This document shows positions 55,718 to 64,000 of a stretch of DNA of 64,000 nt, piece by piece (positions within the stretch are counted from its first letter, which is position 1; each line of letters opens with the position of its first letter). A program made the translations under genes and the position numbers. The DNA comes from Dermatophilus congolensis. GTDB taxonomy: Bacteria > Actinomycetota > Actinomycetes > Actinomycetales > Dermatophilaceae. Below the pieces are notes generated by a model that saw nothing but the letters and a program-made list of their open reading frames with translations, searched no databases and had not been told where the DNA came from. The stretch is from contig JAUNUP010000008.1 of assembly GCA_030538115.1 (NCBI GenBank), positions 40,777 through 104,776 of the forward strand. The letters are read 5' to 3'.

Positions 55718-57064
55718 ATGAACGTGTCAGTAACAAAGGCGACGGAGCAAGCCGCACGGGCGTTGGCGAAGCCACGCGGTGTGCCGGAGGTCAAGTCGTG
55801 GTCGGGCCCTGCCAAGCCGGGCATCGCCCTCGGGCTGGGGCTCATCGCGGCGGGGGTGACGGGTGTGGCGGGGTTCGCCGCCGACCGACTGAGTCGCGAC
55901 CGACGCCGCGCCATCACCCTCGACGAAGAGCTCGGCGATCACTTCTTCCGCGGTGACCCCGACGAGGAGTTCACGGTCACAGCACCCGACGGTGTGCTGC
56001 TGCACGTGGAGGTCGACTACCCCCGCAGCACGCGATCACGCGACCGCGAGAACGGCTCTGCCGCTGCCGACGACGACGCGCGGTCGGAGGTGGGCGCCCC
56101 TCCGGAGTCGGAGGGCACCGTGCGACCGACCGTTATCTTGTGCCACGGCTACTGCCTCACCAAGGACTGCTGGGTCTTCCAGCGCCGCGCCCTGCGCCGC
56201 GCGGGGTATCGGGTGGTGCTGTGGGACCAGCGGGGGCATGGCCGCTCCGGCTCGGGCGACCCCGATTCGTACCACGTGGACAAGCTCGGAGACGACCTCG
56301 CCGCCGTGATCGCCGCGACCGCCCCCGAGGGGCCGATCGTGCTGGTCGGGCACTCGATGGGCGGCATGACCCTGATGTCGTACGCGCTGGGCCACGCCGA
56401 CGAACTGGCCGAGCGCGTGGTCGGCGCCGCCTTCGTAGCCACGAGCGCCGGCGGGCTCAACGACGTCGAGTACGGGCTGGGCCGCCTGGCGGGCGGAGTC
56501 GTGCACAAGACCGCTCCCGGGTTCGTGCGCCTCCTCTCTGGAGTGCCGCAGTTGGTCAACGGTGCCGTGCGCGCTGGGCGCGACGTGGTCGATTTTCTCG
56601 TCGACTGGGGCTCGTTCGGGTCGCCGGTGCCGATGTCGGTGGCCAAGCTCACCACCGACATGATCACGGGCACCGACATGGAGGTGGTGGCCGCGTTCAT
56701 GCCGCGCTTCGACGAGCACGACAAGACCGAGGCACTGGCCAGGTTCGACGGGCGTGAACTGCTCGTTTTCAACGGCACGAAAGACCGGCTCACGCCTCCG
56801 GCGCACAGTGAGGAGATCATCCGTCACCTGCCCGGCGCCGAGCACGTGCTGGTCGAGGGTGCGGGGCACGTCATCATGCTCGAGGTGCCCGACCTGCTCA
56901 ACTCTGCGCTGCTCGAACTCATGGAGCGGGCGACGCGCATGGCCTCCACCGGATTCGCGGAGACGAAGGACGACGAGGGCACCGACGTGTCGGTCACGAA
57001 GGTGGCCGCCGCTCCGTGGACCCTTGGCGGCATCCGCGCGGCGTACGAGCGGGAGTGGCGCTGA
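55718..57064 (+). CDS. Alpha/beta hydrolase
   Basis: 448 residues. After a membrane-associated N terminus with one hydrophobic segment (about 34-52), the fold starts with VTAPDGVLLHVEVDYP and TVILCHGYCLTKDCWVFQ (oxyanion region). The nucleophile elbow is VLVGHSMGGMTLMSY (GHSMG), the Asp is in ELLVFNGTKDRLTPPAHS, and the His is in VEGAGHVIMLE. A disordered acidic insert (about 105-140) separates the first strands. The order nnr, (alr), alpha/beta hydrolase, tsaE is typical of actinobacteria. The substrate is unknown. Confidence 0.9.
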   Translation: MNVSVTKATEQAARALAKPRGVPEVKSWSGPAKPGIALGLGLIAAGVTGVAGFAADRLSRDRRRAITLDEELGDHFFRGDPDEEFTVTAPDGVLLHVEVDYPRSTRSRDRENGSAAADDDARSEVGAPPESEGTVRPTVILCHGYCLTKDCWVFQRRALRRAGYRVVLWDQRGHGRSGSGDPDSYHVDKLGDDLAAVIAATAPEGPIVLVGHSMGGMTLMSYALGHADELAERVVGAAFVATSAGGLNDVEYGLGRLAGGVVHKTAPGFVRLLSGVPQLVNGAVRAGRDVVDFLVDWGSFGSPVPMSVAKLTTDMITGTDMEVVAAFMPRFDEHDKTEALARFDGRELLVFNGTKDRLTPPAHSEEIIRHLPGAEHVLVEGAGHVIMLEVPDLLNSALLELMERATRMASTGFAETKDDEGTDVSVTKVAAAPWTLGGIRAAYEREWR

Positions 57065-57088
57065 CGCAGGCTTGGCAGGATAGGTGAC

Positions 57089-57634
57089 ATGGGGAGCAAC
57101 GAAGTACCAGACAGCGTGACCGTCGACCTCGTGACCGCCGACGACACCTACCGGTTCGGTGCGCGATTGGCGCGTCTGTTGAATCCAGGTGACCTGGTGC
57201 TTCTCGTCGGTGACCTCGGCGCGGGCAAGACGACGCTCACGCAGGGGCTCGGTGACGGGCTCAACGTGCGCGGTCCGGTGGCGTCGCCCACTTTTGTCAT
57301 CTCGCGCGTGCACCCCTCCCTCGGCGACGGGCCTGCGCTGGTGCATGTCGATGCCTACCGGCTCGGCGACCACGCCGAACTCGACGATCTCGACCTCGAC
57401 GCAGACATGGACTCGTCGGTGACCGTGGTCGAGTGGGGAGCGGGCATCGCCGAAGGGTTGGCCGAGGACTACCTGGTGATCGAGCTGCAACGCGAAGTCG
57501 GTGGAGCCGGCGGCGCGACGACGTCGGGCGACGGAACCGACGACGACACGGACCCCCGCCGGGTGCATGTGCACGGTGTCGGGGAGCGATGGGCCGCGGT
57601 CGACCTGTCGGTGCTGGCCACTCAGGCCGACTAG
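57089..57634 (+). CDS. tsaE: tRNA t6A biosynthesis ATPase TsaE
   Basis: 181 residues, somewhat longer than the usual 150. LVLLVGDLGAGKTTLTQGLGDGL is the Walker A region; SPTFVISRVHPSL, VHVDAYRLGD and SVTVVEWGAGIAE complete the family signatures. Works with TsaB and TsaD to add threonylcarbamoyl to adenosine 37 of ANN-decoding tRNAs. The C-terminal extension is Asp/Gly-rich. GGCAGGA lies 8 nt before ATG 57089. tsaB starts 56 nt after the stop. Confidence 0.95.
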   Translation: MGSNEVPDSVTVDLVTADDTYRFGARLARLLNPGDLVLLVGDLGAGKTTLTQGLGDGLNVRGPVASPTFVISRVHPSLGDGPALVHVDAYRLGDHAELDDLDLDADMDSSVTVVEWGAGIAEGLAEDYLVIELQREVGGAGGATTSGDGTDDDTDPRRVHVHGVGERWAAVDLSVLATQAD

Positions 57635-57678
57635 CGCCGCTCGGGCCAGGGCGGCGCGAGGCTGTCGGTGCCTTGACC

Positions 57679-57684
57679 TAGGCT
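57679..57684 (+). promoter_or_regulatory. Leaderless-type -10 element, tsaB
   Basis: TAGGCT ends 6 nt before GTG 57691, which would let tsaB-rimI-tsaD be transcribed separately from tsaE with a leaderless start. Confidence 0.5.
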
Positions 57685-57690
57685 GTTTGC

Positions 57691-58419
57691 GTGCTCCTCC
57701 TCGCTCTCGACACCTCGACCTCCGCGATCACGTCTGCGCTGCTCGATGCTTCGGGCGACACACAAGCCTCTGCAGTCTCTGCGCCCGTGGTGCTGGTGCG
57801 TCGGCGCATCGACGTTCGGGGGCACGCCGAGTGGCTGAGTGCACAAGTGGCCGAGTTGCTCGCCGAGGGCGGGTACACCTCTCGGCAGGTGACGCACGTG
57901 GTGGCCGGAGAGGGCCCGGGCCCGTTCACCGGGCTGCGCGTCGGGCTGATCACGGCCGAGACGTTCGCGTTCGCCACCGGCGCCCAGTACGCGGGCGTGT
58001 GCAGTCTCGATGCGTTGGCGTTCGCCGCCTGCAGAGAGGGCTCGGTTTCGGGGCGATTCCTCGTCGCGACCGATGCGCGCCGCAAAGAGGTCTACTGGGC
58101 CACCTATGAATACGACTCCGAGGCGGGCGACGTCGTCGTGCCGCGCCGGCTGACCGAGCCGAGCGTCGCCAAACCCGCCGAACTGCCCGACGACGTGCGC
58201 GCGCTGCCGTGCGTAGGCCGGGGCACGACGCTCTACCCCGAGCTGCTGCCCCAGGCCGCCGGGCCGCTCGACGTGGATGCGGGCGAACTCGCCCGCCTTG
58301 CCTTGGCGCTGCACAGGCAGGGGCAGCTCGACCTGCGCGACCGGGCGCGGCCGCTCTACCTGCGCCGCCCCGACGCGGTGCCGTCGGCGCCGCCGCCCGC
58401 CGAGGGGGCTCGGGCGTGA
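57691..58419 (+). CDS. tsaB: tRNA t6A biosynthesis protein TsaB
   Basis: 242 residues. LLLALDTSTSAITSALLD is the ASKHA phosphate-1 motif and VVAGEGPGPFTGLRVGLITA the glycine-rich loop; FLVATDARRKEVYWA and the later segments match TsaB (YeaZ). It is an inactive paralogue of TsaD that holds the complex together. The C-terminal 25 residues are Arg/Pro-rich. The stop overlaps the rimI start by GTGA. Confidence 0.94.
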   Translation: MLLLALDTSTSAITSALLDASGDTQASAVSAPVVLVRRRIDVRGHAEWLSAQVAELLAEGGYTSRQVTHVVAGEGPGPFTGLRVGLITAETFAFATGAQYAGVCSLDALAFAACREGSVSGRFLVATDARRKEVYWATYEYDSEAGDVVVPRRLTEPSVAKPAELPDDVRALPCVGRGTTLYPELLPQAAGPLDVDAGELARLALALHRQGQLDLRDRARPLYLRRPDAVPSAPPPAEGARA

Positions 58420-58934
58420 CGCACACCGTCACGGCCCTGCACTGGAGCGACGTACCCGACCTCGCGCGCCTCGAAGGGCACATCTACGGGGCCGATGCCT
58501 GGTCGGAGACGAGCTGGTGGTCTGAGTTGGCGGCCCGGCCGCGTCGTACGTACTTCGGACTGCGTGAGCGGGCCGGTGGTCCGCTGCTCGGCTATGCGGG
58601 CCTCGACCTCGGGACCGACATCGCCGACGTCATGACGGTGACGCTCGCTCCGGAGGCGCGCGGCCGACGCCTCGGGCACGAACTCATGAGCCTGCTGGTG
58701 CGCGCCGCAGCGAAGACCAGCGCGACATGCCTCATCCTCGAAGTGAGGTCGGACAATGCGCCGGCCTTGGCGCTTTACTCCGCGTGGGGGTTTCGCGAAA
58801 TCTCGGCGAGACGCGGCTACTACCACGGCGCCGACGCGCTGATCCTGCGCCGCGACATCGAGGCGACGGATCGAGCGCCGGACCCTCAGGACGAATCACA
58901 TCCCGACGAAGCACACCCCAAGGAGACGGCATGA
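58416..58934 (+). CDS. rimI: Ribosomal protein alanine N-acetyltransferase RimI-like (GNAT)
   Basis: 172 residues. A GNAT fold: [27 protein letters not shown] contains the acetyl-CoA-binding RxxGxxL/M motif (RGRRLG), and [29 protein letters not shown] is the C-terminal part of the family, with the Tyr near the end that acts as general acid. Likely acetylates the ribosomal protein S18 N terminus or another protein N terminus. GTGA overlap with tsaB and ATGA overlap with tsaD indicate a tightly coupled operon. The last 15 residues are acidic. Confidence 0.92.
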   Translation: MTHTVTALHWSDVPDLARLEGHIYGADAWSETSWWSELAARPRRTYFGLRERAGGPLLGYAGLDLGTDIADVMTVTLAPEARGRRLGHELMSLLVRAAAKTSATCLILEVRSDNAPALALYSAWGFREISARRGYYHGADALILRRDIEATDRAPDPQDESHPDEAHPKETA

Positions 58935-59980
58935 GCAGCGAGCCACTCGTGCTCGGCATCGAGACCTCGTGCGACGAGACCGGGGTCGGCATCGTGCGCG
59001 GCGGCACCTTGTTGGCCGACACCGTGGCCAGCAGTGTCGAGCAGCACGCACGGTTCGGAGGCGTGGTTCCCGAGGTCGCGGCGCGGGCGCATCTCGAAGC
59101 GATGGTGCCCACGATCAAGCGGGCATGTGAGACGGCAGGTGTCGAGCTGACCGATCTCGACGGTGTCGCGGTCACGGCCGGGCCTGGCCTGGCTGGTGCC
59201 CTGCTCGTCGGTGCGGCGGCGGCCAAAGCGCTCGCGGTCGCGCTCGACAGGCCCCTGTACGGCGTCAACCACCTGGCCGGGCACGTAGCGGTCGACATCG
59301 TCGAACACGGGCCGCTGCCCGAACCGACGACGGCGCTGCTCGTCTCCGGCGGACACAGTTCTCTCCTGCTGGTCAAAGACGTCACCGAGAACATCGAACC
59401 GCTCGGGCAGACCATCGACGACGCGGCGGGCGAGGCCTTCGACAAGGTCGCTCGCCTGCTCGGGCTCGGTTTTCCGGGAGGCCCTTACGTCGACAAGGCC
59501 GCCCGCGAGGGCAGCGGTGCCTACATCGCCTTTCCCCGCGGCCTGACCAGTGGTCGCGATATGGAGCGGCACCGCTTCGACTTCTCGTTCTCCGGCCTCA
59601 AGACCGCGGTGGCGCGCTGGGTCGAGGCCCGCAACGCTGCAGGCCAGCCCGTGCCGGTGGCCGATGTCGCCGCGAGTTTTCAAGAGGCGGTCACCGACGT
59701 GCTCACCCGCAAGGCCGTGCTCGCGTGCAAAGAGAACGGTGTCGACGACATGCTCATCGGAGGCGGTGTCGCCGCCAACACCAGGCTCCGCGCCATGGCC
59801 CAAGAGCGCTGCGACGCCGCCGGCATCCGACTCCGCGTACCGCGGCCGGGCCTGTGCACCGACAACGGCGCGATGATCGCGGCCCTCGGCGCCGAGATGA
59901 TGTCACGCGGCCGTACCCCCTCCGACCTCGGCATTCCCGCGGATTCGTCGCTGCCCGTCGACGTTCCGCTGGTGTCGTGA
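58931..59980 (+). CDS. tsaD: tRNA N6-adenosine threonylcarbamoyltransferase TsaD
   Basis: 349 residues, usual length. [18 protein letters not shown] and [16 protein letters not shown] (His residues of the metal site) are the hallmark motifs; [43 protein letters not shown] and [13 protein letters not shown] also match. It transfers the threonylcarbamoyl group to A37 of tRNA. It overlaps rimI by ATGA and the GH3 lipoprotein gene by GTGA. Confidence 0.97.
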   Translation: MSSEPLVLGIETSCDETGVGIVRGGTLLADTVASSVEQHARFGGVVPEVAARAHLEAMVPTIKRACETAGVELTDLDGVAVTAGPGLAGALLVGAAAAKALAVALDRPLYGVNHLAGHVAVDIVEHGPLPEPTTALLVSGGHSSLLLVKDVTENIEPLGQTIDDAAGEAFDKVARLLGLGFPGGPYVDKAAREGSGAYIAFPRGLTSGRDMERHRFDFSFSGLKTAVARWVEARNAAGQPVPVADVAASFQEAVTDVLTRKAVLACKENGVDDMLIGGGVAANTRLRAMAQERCDAAGIRLRVPRPGLCTDNGAMIAALGAEMMSRGRTPSDLGIPADSSLPVDVPLVS

Positions 59981-61740
59981 AGGTGCGTCCGGGGGGACTG
60001 CAGCAACTCGGTATCGCGTTCGCGGTCGCAGCCTCGCTCGCCCTGACCGGGTGTGCGGGCGTCGGGACCGAGCCGACCGGTACAGCAACGGGCCCGGTCG
60101 GTGCATCGGGGGAGGCAGCACGACCCTCGACGTCGCCGACTGAGTCGCCCGGCACCTCCGGGGCGACCGCTATCGACGCGCTACCCACGCAGGCCGAACT
60201 CGACCGGGCTCGCCAGGATGCCGACCAGCTCGACACCCGGCGCCTCGCCGCCCAGTTGGTCGTGCCGAGGCGCGAGAACGACCCGGCCGTCGCCGCGAGG
60301 CTCACCCAGGAGGTGGGGTTCGGGGGAGCGGTGTTGTTCGCCGAGCATGTCCCCGCTTCTCGTGATGCGGTCGTCTCCACTGTGACCAGGGCGAACGAGC
60401 AGATCTCCCAGGCCGTGACCGCCGACCGTCCATGGCCGGCGTTCATCGGCGTTGACCAAGAGGGCGGCCCGATCGCACGCCTTGGGGCTCCCTTGACGCA
60501 GTTTCCGTCGGCGATGGCGCTCGGTGCCACCGGCGACGCGGCCCTGGCCCGCAAGGTGGGTGCGGCCTCCGGGAGCGAGCTCGCCGCGCTCGGCTTCACG
60601 GTCGTGTTGGCCCCCGACGCCGACGTCACCTCCGGGCCTGACGACCCGACGATCGGGGTGCGTTCACCGGGCTCCGACGCGGCCCTGGTCGGTCGCATCG
60701 CCGTCGGGTATGCGCAGGGCTACGCCGACGCCGGCCTGCTGTCGGCCGGCAAGCACTTTCCGGGTCACGGCAGCGTCGCGGGCGACACTCACGTCGGAGG
60801 CGTACGGCAGAAGGCGGGCCTCGACGCCCTGATGGCGCGCGACCTGCTGCCGTTCAGCGACCTCATCACGGCCGGCGCGCCCGCGCTCATGACCGCCCAC
60901 ATCGTGCTCGACTCCGTAGACAGCAAGGTGCCCGCGACCCTCAGCAGACCGGTGCTCACCGGTCTGCTGCGCGAGAAGCTCGGCTTCCGCGGGCTCGTCG
61001 TCACCGACGCCCTGGAGATGGGTGCAGTAACGGAGGGAGCCGGGCCGGGGGAGGCAGCGGTGCAGGCTGTGGAAGCCGGCGCCGATGTGCTGCTGATGCC
61101 CAGTGATCCGCGAGCGGCTGCGGTCGCGCTCACGCAGGCGGTCGACTCCGGTCGGCTGAGCCGCGACCGGTTGCTCGACTCCGCGGCGCGCATGATCGCG
61201 AGCCTGCGTCACAGCGCCGATCGGGCGACCGTGGCGCCGGTGACTCCGGGGCAGAGTGCGAGCGGGGGGCAGGGGCCCCATGCCGAGGTCGCCGCCGAGG
61301 TGGCGAAGGCGTCGATTACCCAGGTGAGCGGCGCGTGTGGTGAACGTCTCATCGCAGACGGCATGGTCGTCTCCGGTGGAACCGAGACCGATCGCACCTT
61401 GCTGCGCGCAGCGGCTCGCGAAGCCGGGGTGGCCCTCGACCAGGGAACTCGCGTCGTACTCGTGAGCGGCGCCGCATACCGCGCGGCGGAGAACGCTGCC
61501 GGGGCGGCTACGGAGCAGAGATCGCGCGCGGGCGCAAGCGGCAGCGATGTGACGATCGCCCTGGATGTTCCGTATCCGCTGAGCAGGGCGCCCGGGGTTA
61601 CCCTCGCGACATTCGGGCGAACTCCGGCCACGTTCACGGCGCTTGTCGACGTGCTGACCGGAAAGCACCCGGCGCAGGGTGCGCTGCCGGTCACCGTCGG
61701 GTCGAAGCCAGTCGGCTCCGGATGTGCTCCGGCGCGATGA
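59977..61740 (+). CDS. GH3 glycoside hydrolase lipoprotein (NagZ-like beta-N-acetylhexosaminidase)
   Basis: 587 residues. The lipoprotein signal ends in LTGC at about residue 24. The (beta/alpha)8 domain (about 80-400) has the GH3 NagZ signature in [34 protein letters not shown] and the nucleophile Asp in [13 protein letters not shown]. The His in HFPGHGSV can act as the acid/base, as in NagZ. A C-terminal alpha/beta domain (about 440-580) follows, as in two-domain GH3 proteins. It probably removes GlcNAc from cell-wall fragments outside the membrane. The GTG start overlaps the tsaD stop, so it is co-translated with the tRNA-modification genes, which is functionally surprising. Confidence 0.88.
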   Translation: MKVRPGGLQQLGIAFAVAASLALTGCAGVGTEPTGTATGPVGASGEAARPSTSPTESPGTSGATAIDALPTQAELDRARQDADQLDTRRLAAQLVVPRRENDPAVAARLTQEVGFGGAVLFAEHVPASRDAVVSTVTRANEQISQAVTADRPWPAFIGVDQEGGPIARLGAPLTQFPSAMALGATGDAALARKVGAASGSELAALGFTVVLAPDADVTSGPDDPTIGVRSPGSDAALVGRIAVGYAQGYADAGLLSAGKHFPGHGSVAGDTHVGGVRQKAGLDALMARDLLPFSDLITAGAPALMTAHIVLDSVDSKVPATLSRPVLTGLLREKLGFRGLVVTDALEMGAVTEGAGPGEAAVQAVEAGADVLLMPSDPRAAAVALTQAVDSGRLSRDRLLDSAARMIASLRHSADRATVAPVTPGQSASGGQGPHAEVAAEVAKASITQVSGACGERLIADGMVVSGGTETDRTLLRAAAREAGVALDQGTRVVLVSGAAYRAAENAAGAATEQRSRAGASGSDVTIALDVPYPLSRAPGVTLATFGRTPATFTALVDVLTGKHPAQGALPVTVGSKPVGSGCAPAR

Positions 61741-61796
61741 AGTCACCACGTAGAAAGGCCGGTGGTCGGCGTGTGTATCGACACGGGAGTGATCTC

Positions 61797-63665
61797 GTGA
61801 CTGCGCTCCCGCCCGCTCAGGCGTTCTCGACCGTTCTCCTCGACGAACTCGTGCGCCTCGGCGTGCGGCACGTCGTCGTGTGCCCTGGGTCGCGCTCGGC
61901 GCCCCTGGCATACGCGGCGCTCGCCCACGAACGCGCGGGGCTGTTGCGGGTGCACGTGCGCACCGACGAGCGCGCAGCAGCTTTTCTCGCTCTCGGCATC
62001 GGCAAGGCGACCGGTGTGCCCGCTGCTGTCGTGACGACCTCCGGCACGGCGGTGGCCAACCTGCACCCGGCGGTGCTCGAAGCCCACGAGGCGGGCGTGC
62101 CGATGCTGCTGCTCACCTGCGACCGCCCGCACGAACTGCGGTGGACCAGGGCGAACCAGACGACCAAACAGGTCGGCATCTTCGGTGAATCGGTGCGGCT
62201 CGCGCTCGATCTCGAGGCCCCGGCCGACGGTAGCGACCGCATGCCCTTCTGGCGCACCAGCGCTGACCGCGCAGTCGCGGCTGCCACGGGCGCGTTCGGT
62301 GCCGTTGCCGGGCCGGTGCACCTCAACCTCGCCCTGCGTGAACCGCTCACGCCGCGCTGGTCGACACAGACCTACGAGGCCACGGAAGCCGACCTGCCCG
62401 AGACGATGCAGGGGCGCCCCGACGGCGGGCCCTGGACCGATGCCCGGTCCTTGGACGCAGGCGACGCCCCCCTCCGTTGGGTGACCACGGGCGTCGAACC
62501 GTTCGAGGAGGTGCCGCGCACCCTCATCGTGCTGGGCGATGCACCCGAATACGCACGCCGCGCGGCCTTCCATTTCGCCATCGCCCGGGGCCACGTCGTG
62601 ATCGCCGAACCGTTCGGCTCCGTCCACGAACCCCCGGCGCCGACGTCTCGGTGCCGACTTCCGCTGCCGCACGGAATGCTGCTCGCCGAGACGCCGTTCG
62701 CGTTCGACGACGAGCACGCGCCCGACAGGGTGATCGTCGTGGGCAGGCTCACCCTCTCGCGCGCGATCGGTGACCTGCTGCGACGCTCCGGTGCCTCGTG
62801 CGAGGTGGTCACCACCGAGCCGACCTGGCCCGACCCGAGCCACATCATGGAGCGGGTGCGGCACTGGACCGCGCTGCTCGCCGACTGCCCCAACCCCGGG
62901 CACGTCGTCGGTTTCGGTACGCGCACCGAAGGCGCGCTGGGACTGCCTCCGGACAGTTGCGGCGACACGTGGCCGAGTCAGGAGGCGTGTCGGTTCGCCT
63001 CCGTCTGGGAGCGGGCCGCGGCCAGGCTCGCGGACGTCGTCGAACGTCACGTGCCCCCCATGTGGCCGGGTGGCCTCGAGGTGGCCCGCACCGTGCTCGA
63101 CGCGCTGCCCGAGGAGGCCCGCCTGTTCCTCGGGTCGTCGTCGGTGGTGCGCGACGCCTCCTACGTGCGCGCACGTGACGGTGCCGAGGTCGTCGCGAAT
63201 CGCGGGCTGGCCGGTATCGACGGGTGCGTCTCCACGGCGTCGGGCATGGCCCTGGCCGAACCAGGACGCCCCACATACGCGCTCGTCGGTGACCTCACGT
63301 TCTTGCACGACAGCGGAGCACTGACCCTCGGCCCCGACGAGCAAGAACCCGACCTCACCGTGATCGTGCTCAACGACGACGGCGGTGCGATCTTCGACAC
63401 GCTCGAGTACGGCTCCGACGAGGCCAAGGGCCGCGACCCGGAGGCGTTCAGGCGCCTGTTCGCCACGCCGACCGGAACGTCGCTGCGCGCGCTCGCCGAG
63501 GCGCACGGGGTCGATTACGTGAGGGCCGAATCACCCGAAGACCTGGCTCAGGCGGTGCGTCGCCTGCCGTCGGGGCGCTGGCTGGTGGAGGTCGTGGTGC
63601 CGGTGCAGCGCGCCAGGGCCAATAGGGCGGCGCTCATCGAAGCCGCGTCCCAGGCTCTCGGCTGA
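61797..63665 (+). CDS. menD: 2-succinyl-5-enolpyruvyl-6-hydroxy-3-cyclohexene-1-carboxylate synthase
   Basis: 622 residues, thiamine-diphosphate enzyme of menaquinone synthesis. VVVCPGSRSAPLAYAAL, VHVRTDERAAAFLALGIGKATG and VVTTSGTAVANLHPAV are family-specific N-terminal motifs; ALVGDLTFLHDSGALTLG and IVLNDDGGAIFDTLE form the TPP-binding region, with the metal ligands in GD..FLHD and ND. GTG 61797 has GGGAG 7 nt upstream. ATG 61737, which overlaps the GH3 stop by ATGA, is an alternative and adds 20 basic residues. Convergent with menF. Confidence 0.95.
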   Translation: MTALPPAQAFSTVLLDELVRLGVRHVVVCPGSRSAPLAYAALAHERAGLLRVHVRTDERAAAFLALGIGKATGVPAAVVTTSGTAVANLHPAVLEAHEAGVPMLLLTCDRPHELRWTRANQTTKQVGIFGESVRLALDLEAPADGSDRMPFWRTSADRAVAAATGAFGAVAGPVHLNLALREPLTPRWSTQTYEATEADLPETMQGRPDGGPWTDARSLDAGDAPLRWVTTGVEPFEEVPRTLIVLGDAPEYARRAAFHFAIARGHVVIAEPFGSVHEPPAPTSRCRLPLPHGMLLAETPFAFDDEHAPDRVIVVGRLTLSRAIGDLLRRSGASCEVVTTEPTWPDPSHIMERVRHWTALLADCPNPGHVVGFGTRTEGALGLPPDSCGDTWPSQEACRFASVWERAAARLADVVERHVPPMWPGGLEVARTVLDALPEEARLFLGSSSVVRDASYVRARDGAEVVANRGLAGIDGCVSTASGMALAEPGRPTYALVGDLTFLHDSGALTLGPDEQEPDLTVIVLNDDGGAIFDTLEYGSDEAKGRDPEAFRRLFATPTGTSLRALAEAHGVDYVRAESPEDLAQAVRRLPSGRWLVEVVVPVQRARANRAALIEAASQALG

Positions 63666-63680
63666 GAGCAGCTCCCGCGG

Positions 63681-64000
63681 TCAATTGCGGGTGAAGGCGC
63701 TCTTCATCGGGGCGAGTTTCGCGTGCGACTCGGCGATCTCGTCGGCCGGTTCGGAGCCCGCGACGATGCCGCAGCCGGCGTACAGACGCATGCGGTGCGG
63801 GTCGGTGGCGTCGACGCGGCCGCTGCGCAGGGCGATGCCCCATTCGCCGTCGCCGCTGGCGTCGATCCAGCCCACCGGGCCGGCGTAGCGGTCGCGGTCG
63901 AAGCCCTCGAGTTCGGTGATGAGAGCGTCGGCGGTGGGGCGGGGGGTGCCGCAGACCGCGGCGGAGGGGTGCAGCGAGGCTGCGAGCCGCAGCGAATCGG
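63681..64000 (-). CDS. menF: Isochorismate synthase MenF, C-terminal part
   Basis: Only the last 106 codons are in the window. Read from the edge, the frame shows DSLRLAASLHPSAAVCGTPR, then GPVGWIDASGDGEWGIALRSG and RLYAGCGIVAGSEPADEIAES. The LHPTPAVGG-type, GPVGW and AGxGIVxxSxPxxE motifs of chorismate-binding enzymes are all recognisable. It converts chorismate to isochorismate for menaquinone, the substrate for MenD. The stop at 63681 is 15 nt after the menD stop. The rest of the gene lies beyond the right edge. Confidence 0.93.
   Translation of the reverse strand, partial: DSLRLAASLHPSAAVCGTPRPTADALITELEGFDRDRYAGPVGWIDASGDGEWGIALRSGRVDATDPHRMRLYAGCGIVAGSEPADEIAESHAKLAPMKSAFTRN

Overview
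The window is a high-GC actinobacterial chromosome segment, most likely from the order Micrococcales. The evidence is a mycothiol S-conjugate amidase (mca), an MptB-like polyprenyl-phosphomannose mannosyltransferase, actinobacteria-type gene blocks (eno, ftsB-like, DUF501, ppx; coaA/glmS; acpS, nnr, tsaE, tsaB, rimI, tsaD), frequent GTG starts, and many 4-bp start/stop overlaps. No IS element, phage gene, CRISPR array or rRNA was seen. One tRNA gene is present.

Region 1 (1-8763) is a surface-polysaccharide locus. On the minus strand are a partial secreted beta-helix protein, a Wzy/ligase-like membrane protein, a small Wzz-like protein, a DUF1972-type glycosyltransferase, a fused rmlC-rmlD and rmlB. 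On the plus strand are rmlA and an acyltransferase. Together rmlA, rmlB and rmlCD give a complete dTDP-L-rhamnose pathway.

Region 2 (8944-10190) is a SurA-like lipoprotein gene and mazG, overlapping by TTGA.

Region 3 (10372-28819) is a second, larger exopolysaccharide locus between mazG and eno. It starts with a lipoprotein and an SGNH hydrolase. A minus-strand run (19696 down to 12068) encodes two left-handed beta-helix acetyltransferases, GDP-mannose 4,6-dehydratase, a GT4 enzyme, a Wzz-like protein with a kinase-dead BY-kinase-like tail, a Wzy-like polymerase and a PslG-like glycosidase. A divergent plus-strand run (20412-28819) encodes a tandem alpha/beta-hydrolase-like protein, a GT4, a Wzx-like flippase, a GT2, a GT14 and a second PslG-like glycosidase.

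Region 4 (28985-44458) is mostly housekeeping: eno, FtsB/DivIC-like, DUF501, ppx, an ACT protein, a tRNA with a UAA anticodon, a BI-1 family protein, msrA, greA, DUF4307 and mca. It also holds the oddest gene in the window, a roughly 1056-residue protein (36642-39812) whose C-terminal half resembles the flagellar cap protein FliD, with no other flagellar gene in view.

Region 5 (44490-64000) holds a TrhA/hemolysin III protein with an 11-bp-arm palindrome over its promoter, uppS, an MptB-like mannosyltransferase, PhoH2 (PIN plus PhoH), a transglycosylase-like protein with three CGTGAC repeats at exact 11-bp spacing upstream, coaA, glmS, acpS, nnr, an alpha/beta hydrolase, the tsaE-tsaB-rimI-tsaD block for the t6A tRNA modification, a GH3 lipoprotein, menD and the end of menF.

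Two themes cut across the window. Several genes (ftsB-like, the ACT protein, DUF4307, glmS, tsaB and possibly trhA) have a TANNNT -10 hexamer 6-7 nt before the start codon, as expected for leaderless mRNAs. The few TTA codons found by eye occur in two polysaccharide genes and trhA, in a window that also carries a UAA-anticodon tRNA of unusual class I shape.
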